The translations under genes were made by a program, and so were the position numbers. A stretch of 64,000 nt of DNA from Streptomyces lincolnensis (GTDB taxonomy: Bacteria; Actinomycetota; Actinomycetes; Streptomycetales; Streptomycetaceae), in contig NZ_CP016438.1 of the NCBI RefSeq assembly GCF_001685355.1, forward strand, positions 10,168,001-10,232,000. The letters run 5' to 3'. Each line of letters opens with the position of its first letter. Positions within the stretch are counted from its first letter, which is position 1. Below are positions 34,224-42,446 of this stretch, piece by piece. Under the pieces are notes generated by a model that was not told where the DNA came from, did no database searches, and worked only from the letters and a program-made list of their open reading frames with translations.

Positions 34224-35276
34224 CTAGTAGACGCCCTCGATCAGCTTCTGGCCGTCCACCTCGGCGACCGGACGAATGTTCCGCAGGGAGTCCCCGACCC
34301 CTGTGGGGCTGGGTATCCGTGTGGCCAGATCGCGTTCGAGGCTGTTGGGCACCAGGCCGTACCTGGTGAGGTAGTTCATGACCACGGCCCCCTCCGACCC
34401 GAACTCGACCGGCCGACCGGAGGAGGGGTCGACCACGCGGTAGAAGACATAGGGGGCGTACGAGTCGAAGACCATGTCGCCCGTGCCCTCCGGGTCGGGG
34501 CGCTGGACCGTGCCACTGAGGACGGAGGTGCTGCCGTACGACCCGCGGAACCGCGTCTTGGGGAAAAGCTCCGTGGACAGGTAGTCCAGGGTGTCGGGGT
34601 CCATGTGCGCCCCGGTCCAGATCACCAGGCGGACCTTCTCCTCGATCAGCGCGCGGACCGAGGCCCGTTCGGCCAGCCGGGCGAGCAGCGGAGGTGTCGT
34701 GATCAGGAACGCGATGTCCTGCGACCGCAGGACCAGTTCGGCCTGGTCGACGAGGTGGTCGACGTAGGTGCCCGCGCCGGTGGTGTCACCGGAGGCGATG
34801 AGCCGCTTGACCCAGCGGGGGTCCAGGTCGATGGAGAACCGGATCCCGCCCCTGGCCTGCGCGATCCTCCGGGAGTACTCGCCGAGCATGTGGGGGCCGC
34901 TGGGTGCCACGGCCAGCGTGTGCCCCTGGCCGTCGTCGGTGTAGTGGGAGTTCTCCCACGCCATGTACTGGTCGAACCAGTTCTCGAACATCAGGAAGCG
35001 CTTGGGAGCTCCGGTGGTGCCTCCGCTCTCGTAGACGGCGGACACCTTCTCCGTCGCGTCCAGGCCGCGGGGGATCAGGTCCTCGACCGGGACGTCCCGG
35101 AGCTCGTCGACCAGGTTGGGAAACCTCAGCAGGTCATCGACGCACCGCACGGCCTCAACCGGATCGAAACCCAGCCGGTCGCGGCGCTCCAGCCAGTACC
35201 GGGAGCCCGTGGCCGGGTCGAAGTGCCAGCGCATCATGGCTCGGACGTGTGCGTCGGCCTGTTCACGGGCGTTCAT
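34224..35276 (-). CDS. LuxE/PaaK-like adenylate-forming ligase
   Basis: A 350-residue protein of the acyl-protein synthetase (LuxE)/phenylacetate-CoA ligase group. The ATP P-loop ESGGTTGAPKRF is at residues 83-94, and a second core motif reads RGSYGSTSVLSG. It lacks the full C-terminal domain of large AMP ligases, as LuxE does. It would adenylate a carboxylic acid and pass it to an ACP or a reductase Cys. It lies 34 bp before the MIO gene and 59 bp after the SDR, inside the operon, and pairs logically with the LuxC-like reductase encoded upstream. Confidence 0.82.
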   Translation of the reverse strand: MNAREQADAHVRAMMRWHFDPATGSRYWLERRDRLGFDPVEAVRCVDDLLRFPNLVDELRDVPVEDLIPRGLDATEKVSAVYESGGTTGAPKRFLMFENWFDQYMAWENSHYTDDGQGHTLAVAPSGPHMLGEYSRRIAQARGGIRFSIDLDPRWVKRLIASGDTTGAGTYVDHLVDQAELVLRSQDIAFLITTPPLLARLAERASVRALIEEKVRLVIWTGAHMDPDTLDYLSTELFPKTRFRGSYGSTSVLSGTVQRPDPEGTGDMVFDSYAPYVFYRVVDPSSGRPVEFGSEGAVVMNYLTRYGLVPNSLERDLATRIPSPTGVGDSLRNIRPVAEVDGQKLIEGVY

Positions 35277-35335
35277 GGCGGGTCACCGTGCTTTCTCGTT
35301 CTTGAACGGACGGGATGGAATGAGGCGGGCGGCCG

Positions 35336-36109
35336 TCAGACGCCGTGCTGCGAACCGCCGTTGATCTGGAGAATCTGTGAGGTGACATAGCCACCCGGCT
35401 TCGAGCACAGGTAGAAGCCGAGCTCCGCGACGTCCACCGGATCGCCCGCACGTCCCAGCGCGGTCTGCCGGACGAGCATGCTCTCCCGGGCGGCCGGGAG
35501 GGCGCCGCCGAAGAGGTCGGTGTCCGCGACGTATCCCGGCGCGATCGCGTTGGTGCTGATGCCGCGCGACCCCAGGCGCGTCGCGAGGGTGTGGACGTAC
35601 GAGTGGAGCGCCGCCTTCGCGGCGCCGTAGCCCCCCGTTCCGCCGGAGCCCCGGTAGGCGGCGATCGAGCTGTAGAGCACGATGCTGCCGCCCTCGGCCA
35701 TGAGGGGCAGCAGGCCCTCCACGGCGACGACCGAGGTCATGACGTTCGCCTGGTACGCCTCCTGCCATTCCGCCAGGACCGACTTCACGTCCTGCGCGTC
35801 CGCGCCTTCGGACTGCGGTACCGCGCCCGCGCAGCACAGCAGCGCGCCGACGGGCAGCCCCGTCGCCCTGATACGGCTCTGCAGGACCTCCGCCGACCCG
35901 GCGTCGGACATGTCGAGGGCGAGCGGCTCGACGTCCGCTCCGGGCACGCTCGACCCGATCTCCTCCACTGCCTGCGTGAGGCGCTTCTCCTGACGTGCGA
36001 TCAGGAGCACCTTGTCGTTGTTCTCGGCGAACCGCTTCGCTGTGGCCTTGCCGATGCCGGCGCTCGCGCCGGTCACCACGATCAACCTGGACAGAGTCGA
36101 ACACTCCAA
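35336..36109 (-). CDS. Short-chain dehydrogenase/reductase
   Basis: A 257-residue classical SDR: cofactor loop TGASAGIG (13-20), NAD(P)-side CAG (93-95), catalytic Ser148, Tyr161 and Lys165 (YGAAK). The C-terminus IIxINGG-like (ILQINGG) matches the FabG branch. It would reduce a ketone or aldehyde, or oxidise an alcohol. In this operon it may act on the aldehyde made by the LuxC-like reductase or on an ACP-bound keto group. Confidence 0.92.
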   Translation of the reverse strand: MECSTLSRLIVVTGASAGIGKATAKRFAENNDKVLLIARQEKRLTQAVEEIGSSVPGADVEPLALDMSDAGSAEVLQSRIRATGLPVGALLCCAGAVPQSEGADAQDVKSVLAEWQEAYQANVMTSVVAVEGLLPLMAEGGSIVLYSSIAAYRGSGGTGGYGAAKAALHSYVHTLATRLGSRGISTNAIAPGYVADTDLFGGALPAARESMLVRQTALGRAGDPVDVAELGFYLCSKPGGYVTSQILQINGGSQHGV

Positions 36110-36185
36110 TGATGTGTTGCTTCGGATGATGTCTGCTTGAGAAGAGAGGGTTCAGAAGAGCGGCTTCAGAAGAGCGCGGAGGGTT

Positions 36186-37235
36186 TCACGCGGAGGTGGG
36201 AGCGAACTCCGCGAAAAGGGCGCTCCGGTCCGGCTTTCCGGTGGGAGTCCTCGGGATGCCCGCCAGCTCCACGATCTGCGACGGGCTCGGGAAATCCCGG
36301 AGAGCCGCTCTGACGTCCGCGATGCCCACCGCATGGCCCCGGCCGGACCAGAAGACCACGTATCCCTCGCCGGCGAGCGAGTCGTCGGGCAGCGGCAGTA
36401 CGACACATTCCGTCTGCGGCAGACAGGCCTTCAGCTGCTCGTCGACCCGGGCGAGATGGACCTTGACTCCGTTCACCTTGATCAGGGAACTGCTGCGCCC
36501 GACGAGCCGGAAAGCGCGGGGCCCGGTGAATTCCACCAGGTCTCCGGTGGCCCATCGGTCGGGCGGTCGTGTCCCGTGCTCCGGGCGGGCCAGGCGCGGG
36601 CCACGGATGACCAGTTCCTCCGGCCCGCGCGTCGGTGCGCCGGCGTCCCGTACGAAGGACACGTCGGGGAGGGCCTGCCAGGGGCCCGCGTCACCTCCCT
36701 CGGGTCCCTCCGGGAGCAGAGGCCGGTGGGCGAGGCCTCCGGTCTCGGTCGATCCCAGGATCTCGTGCGCCCGCAGCAGCGGAGCGGCTCGGCGGACGAG
36801 TTCGTGGGCCGTGGGCGGCGCGGCCGCGGAGCTGTGCAGGGCGACGACCGAACCCGCGCGCTCCAGCACCGGCAGGCTACGGCGCAGCAGGTCCCAGGCC
36901 ATCGGGATACAGACGGCCAGGACCCGCTCGCCGGGGGAGACCGGCAGGGGGGCGAACGGATCGGCCCACGCCTGGTGGACGGGAACGCCCGCGATGCGGG
37001 GCAGCCACTGGCCGAACAGCGCGCCGAACAGGTGCTGCGGCGGGGCGTAGTTGAGGACGCGATCGACCGGGCCGACCAACCGCGTGCCGATCAGCTCCAC
37101 CTCGCGCTCCATCTGGTGGGGGAGCCGGAACCAGTGACGTGCTTCTCCCGTGCTGCCTGAGGTGCCGAAGCGGATCTCGTCGTGGCGGCCCCCGGTCCGG
37201 GACGCGTGCGTAGGAGTCACCGTCGTCTCCGTCAT
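36186..37235 (-). CDS. Short AMP-dependent acyl-ACP synthetase-like protein
   Basis: A 349-residue adenylate-forming enzyme. The ATP loop FGTSGSTGEARHW sits at residue 23, so most of the usual N-terminal 150 residues are absent. The LGSTETGG motif, the WATGDLVEF hinge region and a C-terminal PTGKPDR with the conserved Lys are all present. Its ATG overlaps the ACP stop (ATGA), strongly suggesting it loads that ACP. Similar truncated ligases are known for dedicated aryl or acyl carrier proteins. The substrate could be cinnamate-like or a polyketide acid. Confidence 0.85.
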   Translation of the reverse strand: MTETTVTPTHASRTGGRHDEIRFGTSGSTGEARHWFRLPHQMEREVELIGTRLVGPVDRVLNYAPPQHLFGALFGQWLPRIAGVPVHQAWADPFAPLPVSPGERVLAVCIPMAWDLLRRSLPVLERAGSVVALHSSAAAPPTAHELVRRAAPLLRAHEILGSTETGGLAHRPLLPEGPEGGDAGPWQALPDVSFVRDAGAPTRGPEELVIRGPRLARPEHGTRPPDRWATGDLVEFTGPRAFRLVGRSSSLIKVNGVKVHLARVDEQLKACLPQTECVVLPLPDDSLAGEGYVVFWSGRGHAVGIADVRAALRDFPSPSQIVELAGIPRTPTGKPDRSALFAEFAPTSA

Positions 37236-37507
37236 GCCGTCATGTCCTCGACGCGCTCGCGGACGTACTCGGTGGTCCGGCCGAGCGTGCTGAACCAGTG
37301 GCGCACGTCGTCGCCGACGAAGTCGACCTCGATGCCGAACTCGCCCTCGACGGAGTTGACGTACTCGAGGGCCGCCAGGCTGTCGAAACCCGGCAGCGTG
37401 TCGGACAGGTCCGCGTCAGCGGTCAATGCACGGGCGGCGTCGCCGAAGCGCTTCTCGAGGACGGCCAGGACGCGGTTGCTGATCTCGGTCTGGTCAAGGG
37501 TGTGCAT
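37232..37507 (-). CDS. Acyl carrier protein
   Basis: A 91-residue carrier protein with the phosphopantetheine Ser43 in PGFDSLAALEYV, a four-helix length, and an acidic second helix. It is encoded 18 bp after the small unknown gene and coupled to the AMP ligase by ATGA overlap. It should carry the activated acid as a thioester for the reductase, SDR or other operon enzymes. Confidence 0.93.
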   Translation of the reverse strand: MHTLDQTEISNRVLAVLEKRFGDAARALTADADLSDTLPGFDSLAALEYVNSVEGEFGIEVDFVGDDVRHWFSTLGRTTEYVRERVEDMTA

Positions 37508-37525
37508 GGGGAACCTTTCTCCTGG

Positions 37526-37945
37526 TCAGCGGCCGGCCGGTTGCGGCTCGGCGCTCGTCATCGACCCCGACTCCAGGTAGAACACCCGGTCGGGCTGGGT
37601 GGGTTGGAACCTGACCGTCAGGTGGGCGGTGTCCGTGCCGAGACCGAGCGCCTGCCTGACCTCCTCGGCCAGCTCGGCCCGGTACGCGTGGTCGCGGTCG
37701 GGATGGATGTGGCACACGACGGACGCCCACCGGGCGTGCCGGTTCTGGCCCGTGTCGTCCTCGAAGGTCGTCAGCGGCATCCCGCCGGCGAAGTACTCCA
37801 TGGGTTGCGCGGTTCGGAAGGAGACCACGACGTGCGCTGCCTCGGAACCGTGCGCGGCCATCCACCGGGTGAGGCGCAGCGCGGTCTTCAGGCGCGCGGA
37901 GGGGGTCAGCGGGGTGCTGGTGACATCGACGGTCGGCAAGATCAC
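37526..37945 (-). CDS. Small conserved-looking operon protein, function unknown
   Basis: A 139-residue soluble protein beginning MILPTVDVTSTPLTPS, with alternating strands and helices (AAHVVVSFRTAQPMEYFAGG, HARWASVVCHIHPDRDHAYR, LTVRFQPTQPDRVFYLES) and an early His-rich centre. The strand-helix pattern is reminiscent of tautomerase-like folds, but there is no N-terminal Pro, so I do not assign one. It lies only 7 bp after the QW-repeat gene and 18 bp before the ACP, so it is surely co-transcribed and probably needed by the pathway. Confidence 0.75.
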   Translation of the reverse strand: MILPTVDVTSTPLTPSARLKTALRLTRWMAAHGSEAAHVVVSFRTAQPMEYFAGGMPLTTFEDDTGQNRHARWASVVCHIHPDRDHAYRAELAEEVRQALGLGTDTAHLTVRFQPTQPDRVFYLESGSMTSAEPQPAGR

Positions 37946-37952
37946 GCGCCTT

Positions 37953-39683
37953 TCACGAGAGGGCCAGGGGCGGCAGGGTGTGCCGTTCGGGAGACAGCCG
38001 CAGTTCCAGACGCCGTCCCAGGCAGTCGGCGAGCGGGCCGCCGCTCGTGGCCATCAGGGGGGTCCAGGCGAACCCGGCGTCCGCCGTGCGCACGCTGTCC
38101 AGGAACTTCGCCAGATGGCCGGAGTCCCAGTCGAGGCCGAACGTGTCCGCCGCCAGCACGGCTTCGTAGGTGCTCAGCAGGTCGGGGACCCGGTTGCCCT
38201 CGTTCGCGTATCCGCCGCCGCGGACCCGGTGCCGGGCGAGGGCCTCACCGGCGAGGGCGCCGTCCGCCCCGACTGCCCGGTGCCGCGCCCGCAGGGCCTG
38301 CAGGGTGGCCCGCAGCGTGGACCGGCCGCCGGGCACGTTGGCGTACTGGCCGGGTGCCGTCTCGCAGGAGGCGACGTACTCGGCGATGTCCCGCAGGTGG
38401 CCGGCGACGGAGTCGCCGCCGATCCGGTGGAGGATCTCGGCGGCGGCGGCCGTCGACACGATGTCGGACGCGCGGCCCTCCCAGTAGCCGAAGCCGCCGT
38501 CGGGGTTCTGGATGCCGTCGGTGAGCCAACCCGCGATCCGGGCACGGGCCGGGGCGTCCTCTTCGAACGCCCCCGCCGACAGGGCCCAGAGCGTGCACCG
38601 CACCTCGCTCCCTCGGCCGGGCATGTACATGATGCCGTTCTCGTTGGGCAGCATGCAGCTCTCCGTCCACCGCAGGGCCTCGCGCTCCCCGGTTTCCGAG
38701 AGGCGGCCGGCCATCAGGTGGGCCGAGGTGGTGAGGACGTCCGAGGCGAGGCCTGGGGTGCGATAGGTGAAGCCGCCCTGAGGGGTCCGGAAGGACAGCA
38801 CGGTTTCGACCACCCCGTCGGCGAGGTCGTCCAGCTCGGCGCCGAGTTCCCTGAGCGCTCCCACCCCGCAGAACGCGGCCCACACGTCCGGTACGGGATA
38901 GCCGGGCCACCGGGTGAACGACCCTGTCGGCCCCAGCCGGGCCCGAATCCAGGCGACGCAGCCCTCGGGGTCCCTCGGGGTCTCGTCAAGGCGGCTCAGG
39001 GCACCGGTGGCCCGGAAGGTCGCCCACAGGCAGTCCGTCTCGTCGCCCTCCTGGAAGGTGAACCCGCCGGCCGCGCTCTGCCGTCCCCTGAGCCAGCTCG
39101 TGAGCCGCTCGCGGTCCCACGGCAGCGGACCCTCTCCGCCGGTGGCCGTGTGCCAGGCGGTGACGGCGTAGTAGCAGGCCCGCACGTCGGACGCGCCGCC
39201 CTTGGCGTGAGCCGGACTCCAGGCCAGTCCGCCGTCCTCGGCCTGAAGCGCCGCCAGCCAGTCGAACAGCGCCGGAGGCGGCTGCTCACCGAAGATCTCC
39301 ACCAGGGTGCGTACGGCGTAGTAGGTGGCCCACACGTCCGACGCCTGACCGGGCGTCATCGCGAATCCGCCGTCGGGGTGGGCGGCGCTCCACACCCATG
39401 CGGAGCTCGACGCGCGGACCGTGCCACGGCTGGAGGTCGGCAGATCGGCCAGGGTCTGGGTGCAGTAGTAGGTCGCCCAGGCGTCGGAGCTCATGCCGGC
39501 CGACCACGCGAATCCGCCGTCGGAGTTCTGCCGGGAGGCGAGGAAGCCGGCGGCGGTCTCGGGGGACGGCAGGTCGCCGACGCGGCCGAGCCAGCCGAGG
39601 GTCCGTACCGCCGCGTAGGTGCACCACAGGTCCGACTCCCCGGAGACCACTCCGGACGACCTCAGCAGCGTGTCGTACGTCAT
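37953..39683 (-). CDS. Prenyltransferase/squalene-cyclase-type repeat protein (alpha/alpha barrel)
   Basis: A 576-residue protein built from about ten QW-like repeats (QNSDGGFAW, HPDGGFAMTPGQASDVWATYYAV, AEDGGLAW, TPQGGFTYRTPG, NPDGGFGYWEGRASD), the pattern of protein prenyltransferase beta subunits and terpene cyclases. No DxDD or DCTAE-type acid motif of a squalene/hopene cyclase is visible. A recurrent SD-(V/A)-WATYY helix with Asp suggests a ligand or metal site. ATG 39683 overlaps the ligase stop (ATGA). It may be a cyclase-fold enzyme or a scaffold; its role in an aromatic pathway is not obvious. Confidence 0.82.
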   Translation of the reverse strand: MTYDTLLRSSGVVSGESDLWCTYAAVRTLGWLGRVGDLPSPETAAGFLASRQNSDGGFAWSAGMSSDAWATYYCTQTLADLPTSSRGTVRASSSAWVWSAAHPDGGFAMTPGQASDVWATYYAVRTLVEIFGEQPPPALFDWLAALQAEDGGLAWSPAHAKGGASDVRACYYAVTAWHTATGGEGPLPWDRERLTSWLRGRQSAAGGFTFQEGDETDCLWATFRATGALSRLDETPRDPEGCVAWIRARLGPTGSFTRWPGYPVPDVWAAFCGVGALRELGAELDDLADGVVETVLSFRTPQGGFTYRTPGLASDVLTTSAHLMAGRLSETGEREALRWTESCMLPNENGIMYMPGRGSEVRCTLWALSAGAFEEDAPARARIAGWLTDGIQNPDGGFGYWEGRASDIVSTAAAAEILHRIGGDSVAGHLRDIAEYVASCETAPGQYANVPGGRSTLRATLQALRARHRAVGADGALAGEALARHRVRGGGYANEGNRVPDLLSTYEAVLAADTFGLDWDSGHLAKFLDSVRTADAGFAWTPLMATSGGPLADCLGRRLELRLSPERHTLPPLALS

Positions 39684-41005
39684 GCCGGCACCGCCTCGTC
39701 CACGACCCGGAAGTTGGACCGCTTCCAGCTCTTCTGGGAACCACCGCTCTTCGTCGTCACCGGCAGCCGGTTGACGAACCGGACCTCGTCCCACCGGAAG
39801 CCGAGGCGTTCGTCCGTGCGCCGCTGGATGAGGTCGTTCTTCGCGGACTCGGCGGTCCGGTCGGTGCCCGGGTCCCGCTCCAGCAGCAGCCGGGCCCAGG
39901 TGCCGCGCTCGTCGGTCTCGATCAAATAGCCCATCACGTCGCGGCCCGCGTAGACGACGCCTTCGAGGTCGCGAGTGCGGACCCGGCTGCCCTTGATCCG
40001 GGTCCCGTCGCTGCCCCGGCCGTGGACCGTGACCACCGGGGTGTCCGCGCCGCACCGGCAGCCGTCCGACAGGGACACCTCGTCGCCCATGTCGAGGCGG
40101 AGCAGGGGGCGGGCGTCGTTGTTGAGCGGGGTGACGACGAGCCGGCCCTCGCGTCCGGCCTCGGCGGGTGTGATGCCGTTCTCGTCCGCGATCTCGAAGT
40201 AGTTGGCCCCGCGCAGCAGGTGCAGCCGGTCGTGCGCGCAGCACGCGGACAGCGTGCCGCTCTCGGTGCTGCCGTAACTCGCGTCGTAGGCACGCGCGTT
40301 CCACCAGTGCCCCGCCATGGTGCGCAGTTCGGGGGTGCTCACCTCGCCGAGCAGCATGAGCAGGTCGACGGACTCGCTCAGCCGGTCCAGCAGGCCGCGC
40401 CTCTTGATGACCTGGGAGAACTCCAGGAGCACGCCGGGCGCCACGAACAGCACGGTCGGCCGGAAGACCTCCCACAGTCCGACGATGCGGTCCCAGTCGG
40501 AGATCCCGGTGGTGTACGGGTAGGCCTTGACGTGGGGAATTCCCAGGAACTCGCAGACGCCGACCATCAGGTCGGCCACCGGCACGATGTCCGAGGGCAG
40601 CAGGATCAGGGCACGGTGACCACTGTCAGCCAGCATGCCGCGCCAGGCCTCGGCGACGGACACGGTGTTGGCGATCATGTCCTGGGCCGTGCGCGGCGTG
40701 GGCGTGGGGGTCCCTGTCGTCCCCGTGGTCTGGTAGTACTTCAGCCCCGCGTCGACCGGTACCCGCAGGAAGTCGAGGGGCCGGGACTTGAGGTCGTCCT
40801 TGGACGTCGCCGGCAGATCACGGAAAGCCCGCGTCGAGAACGTGTCGAGCGAGGCATAGGCGGATGTCTGCCGCGCGCGCTGCCAGGTCTCGGCCAGCTT
40901 CGACGCGTAGTAGGCGTCGTCGGAGGGGGAGACGCGGCGGTGAGCGGTCACCTCCTGCTGTATCCGCTCCATGAAGTCGAGGTCACTCCGGGAGTTGATC
41001 TTCAC
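39680..41005 (-). CDS. Phenylacetate-CoA ligase-like adenylate-forming enzyme
   Basis: A 441-residue PaaK-type ligase. The P-loop TTGTTGTPTPTPR is at residues 93-105, with ASYGSTESG, RLDMGDEVSLSDG and a Cys pair (CRCG) in the zinc-like turn. The C-terminal domain has the RIKGSRVR hinge and a KSGGSQK end. The start is GTG 41005, which overlaps the stop of the LuxC-like gene (GTGA); a far longer open frame upstream is an artefact. It would activate an aromatic acid as CoA or carrier thioester. Confidence 0.88.
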   Translation of the reverse strand: MKINSRSDLDFMERIQQEVTAHRRVSPSDDAYYASKLAETWQRARQTSAYASLDTFSTRAFRDLPATSKDDLKSRPLDFLRVPVDAGLKYYQTTGTTGTPTPTPRTAQDMIANTVSVAEAWRGMLADSGHRALILLPSDIVPVADLMVGVCEFLGIPHVKAYPYTTGISDWDRIVGLWEVFRPTVLFVAPGVLLEFSQVIKRRGLLDRLSESVDLLMLLGEVSTPELRTMAGHWWNARAYDASYGSTESGTLSACCAHDRLHLLRGANYFEIADENGITPAEAGREGRLVVTPLNNDARPLLRLDMGDEVSLSDGCRCGADTPVVTVHGRGSDGTRIKGSRVRTRDLEGVVYAGRDVMGYLIETDERGTWARLLLERDPGTDRTAESAKNDLIQRRTDERLGFRWDEVRFVNRLPVTTKSGGSQKSWKRSNFRVVDEAVPA

Positions 41006-42390
41006 TTGTCGCTCCTTTTCTCGTTCATGTCCGTCCGGGCCAGCCCCTTGGCGCGCATCAGGAACTCGCCGAGGAAGCCGTCGTGCGGGACGTCCGGATG
41101 GGTCCACGAGGTCGGCAGGCTCCGGTACACATTGGAGACCGAGGTGAGATCCGAGGCCGCGGTGACCAGCTCCAGGTCCTCCGTGTGCAGCGACAGCACC
41201 AGCGATCCGTCGAGAACGTCCGTCGCACCGCGCTCGAACGGGGCGACCCACACACACGGGAAGGGCATCTCGTACGACAGCAGCGGGTCCTTCGGGGACG
41301 TCAGTTCCACGACCGCGGGCGTCACGGCCGACAGGGAGCCCTCGCCGGCGAGCCGCTCGACCCTCGGTGCCAGGTGCACGACCGCGTCCTGTGCCCGCTG
41401 CAGGACCGCTGACGTCAGCCGCTCGGCATCGGCCGCCGGCAGGCACGGCAGAAGCGCCGCGTCGTCGAGGGGGTGGGCCGGTGCCACCCTGCCCAGCGCG
41501 GTGGCCAGTTCGGCGGCGAACCCCGCCGGCTCGTCCTCGACCAGCACGCCGGTGGTCGCGGTGCACGCGGTCCCCGCGTGGTGGAGCACGCCCGTGCGGG
41601 CGAGTTCGAGCCCGGTGTGCCGGTCCGCGTCGGCGGTCACGACCAGTTTCGAGCGGCCCGGTCCCTGCGGCCGGATGTCGGCCCGGCCCCGGTACCTGTC
41701 CACGACGTCCTGACCGCCGTACACCATGGCGAGATCCGAGTGCTCGACGATCAGATCCGCCGTCGCGTGGTCGCAGGGCGCCACGACCAGCTGCGCCGCC
41801 GGCAGCCCGGCCTCCCGCAGCGCGGTGACGAGGCGGAGCGGGGTGAGCGGATCGCGGTTGGAGGGGCGGACGACGACCCGGTAGCCGAGTGCCAGAGCCT
41901 CCGGCCACATGGCGTGGACCCCCGGGCTGTTGCCGGCCGCGTGCACGGCGAAGACGTCGCCGGTGCGGCGCCACGAGGCGCCCGCCGATGGCGCGTCGGA
42001 CACGGCGGTGCCGACGGGGGCGCAACCCGTGGGCCGGGCTGCGGACGGCATCCGTCCCACGTCGCGCAGGGTCGCCGTGATGAGCCTGTCGCACTCGCGC
42101 ACGATGGCGATGGGCGTGCCCGTCAGCTCCGCCAGCCGCCGCTCATGGGCTTCCAGACCGTCTCCCAGGATCACCTGGTTCTCGAAGACGTCGGCCGCCT
42201 TCCGGAGGACTTCCGCCGTCCTTGCGACGGGCAGTGGCGCGCTCACGCGCAACTGATCGATCCAGTGGGAGACGACCAGGCCCGGGACCGAGGCCAGTTC
42301 GAGTGCCGGGTTGCCCGAGGCGTCCGTCACGGTGGTGCGGTTCCGCGTCCGATAGGGCCCGGTCGGCCCCAGCGCGGGGATGTCCAGCAT
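41002..42390 (-). CDS. LuxC-like acyl-CoA/acyl-carrier reductase (aldehyde-dehydrogenase fold)
   Basis: A 462-residue protein with the ALDH/LuxC plan: Asn154 in HAAGNSPGVH, NAD(P) region GYRVVVRPSNRDPL, and the catalytic Cys276 in HHAGTACTATTGVLVED. It would reduce an activated acyl group to the aldehyde. ATG 42390 is chosen; the open frame extends 316 codons further only because it shadows the DAHP synthase gene. With two LuxE/PaaK-type ligases and an SDR in the same operon, it suggests an acid-to-aldehyde(-to-alcohol) sequence. Confidence 0.85.
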   Translation of the reverse strand: MLDIPALGPTGPYRTRNRTTVTDASGNPALELASVPGLVVSHWIDQLRVSAPLPVARTAEVLRKAADVFENQVILGDGLEAHERRLAELTGTPIAIVRECDRLITATLRDVGRMPSAARPTGCAPVGTAVSDAPSAGASWRRTGDVFAVHAAGNSPGVHAMWPEALALGYRVVVRPSNRDPLTPLRLVTALREAGLPAAQLVVAPCDHATADLIVEHSDLAMVYGGQDVVDRYRGRADIRPQGPGRSKLVVTADADRHTGLELARTGVLHHAGTACTATTGVLVEDEPAGFAAELATALGRVAPAHPLDDAALLPCLPAADAERLTSAVLQRAQDAVVHLAPRVERLAGEGSLSAVTPAVVELTSPKDPLLSYEMPFPCVWVAPFERGATDVLDGSLVLSLHTEDLELVTAASDLTSVSNVYRSLPTSWTHPDVPHDGFLGEFLMRAKGLARTDMNEKRSDK

Positions 42391-42446
42391 GATGCTCGCT
42401 CTCCTGTTCCTTCCGGCGAGTCGCGGCGCGTACGGGGGTGAGGCGG

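Noticed and set aside
37526..37945. Assignment of the small operon protein as a tautomerase
   Set aside because: The strand-helix pattern is suggestive, but the required N-terminal catalytic Pro is missing and no other motif supports it.
39684..40475. Long N-terminal extension of the QW-repeat protein
   Set aside because: It overlaps the PaaK-like ligase in another frame. The QW repeats start just after ATG 39683, whose ATGA overlap with the ligase stop is typical of this operon.
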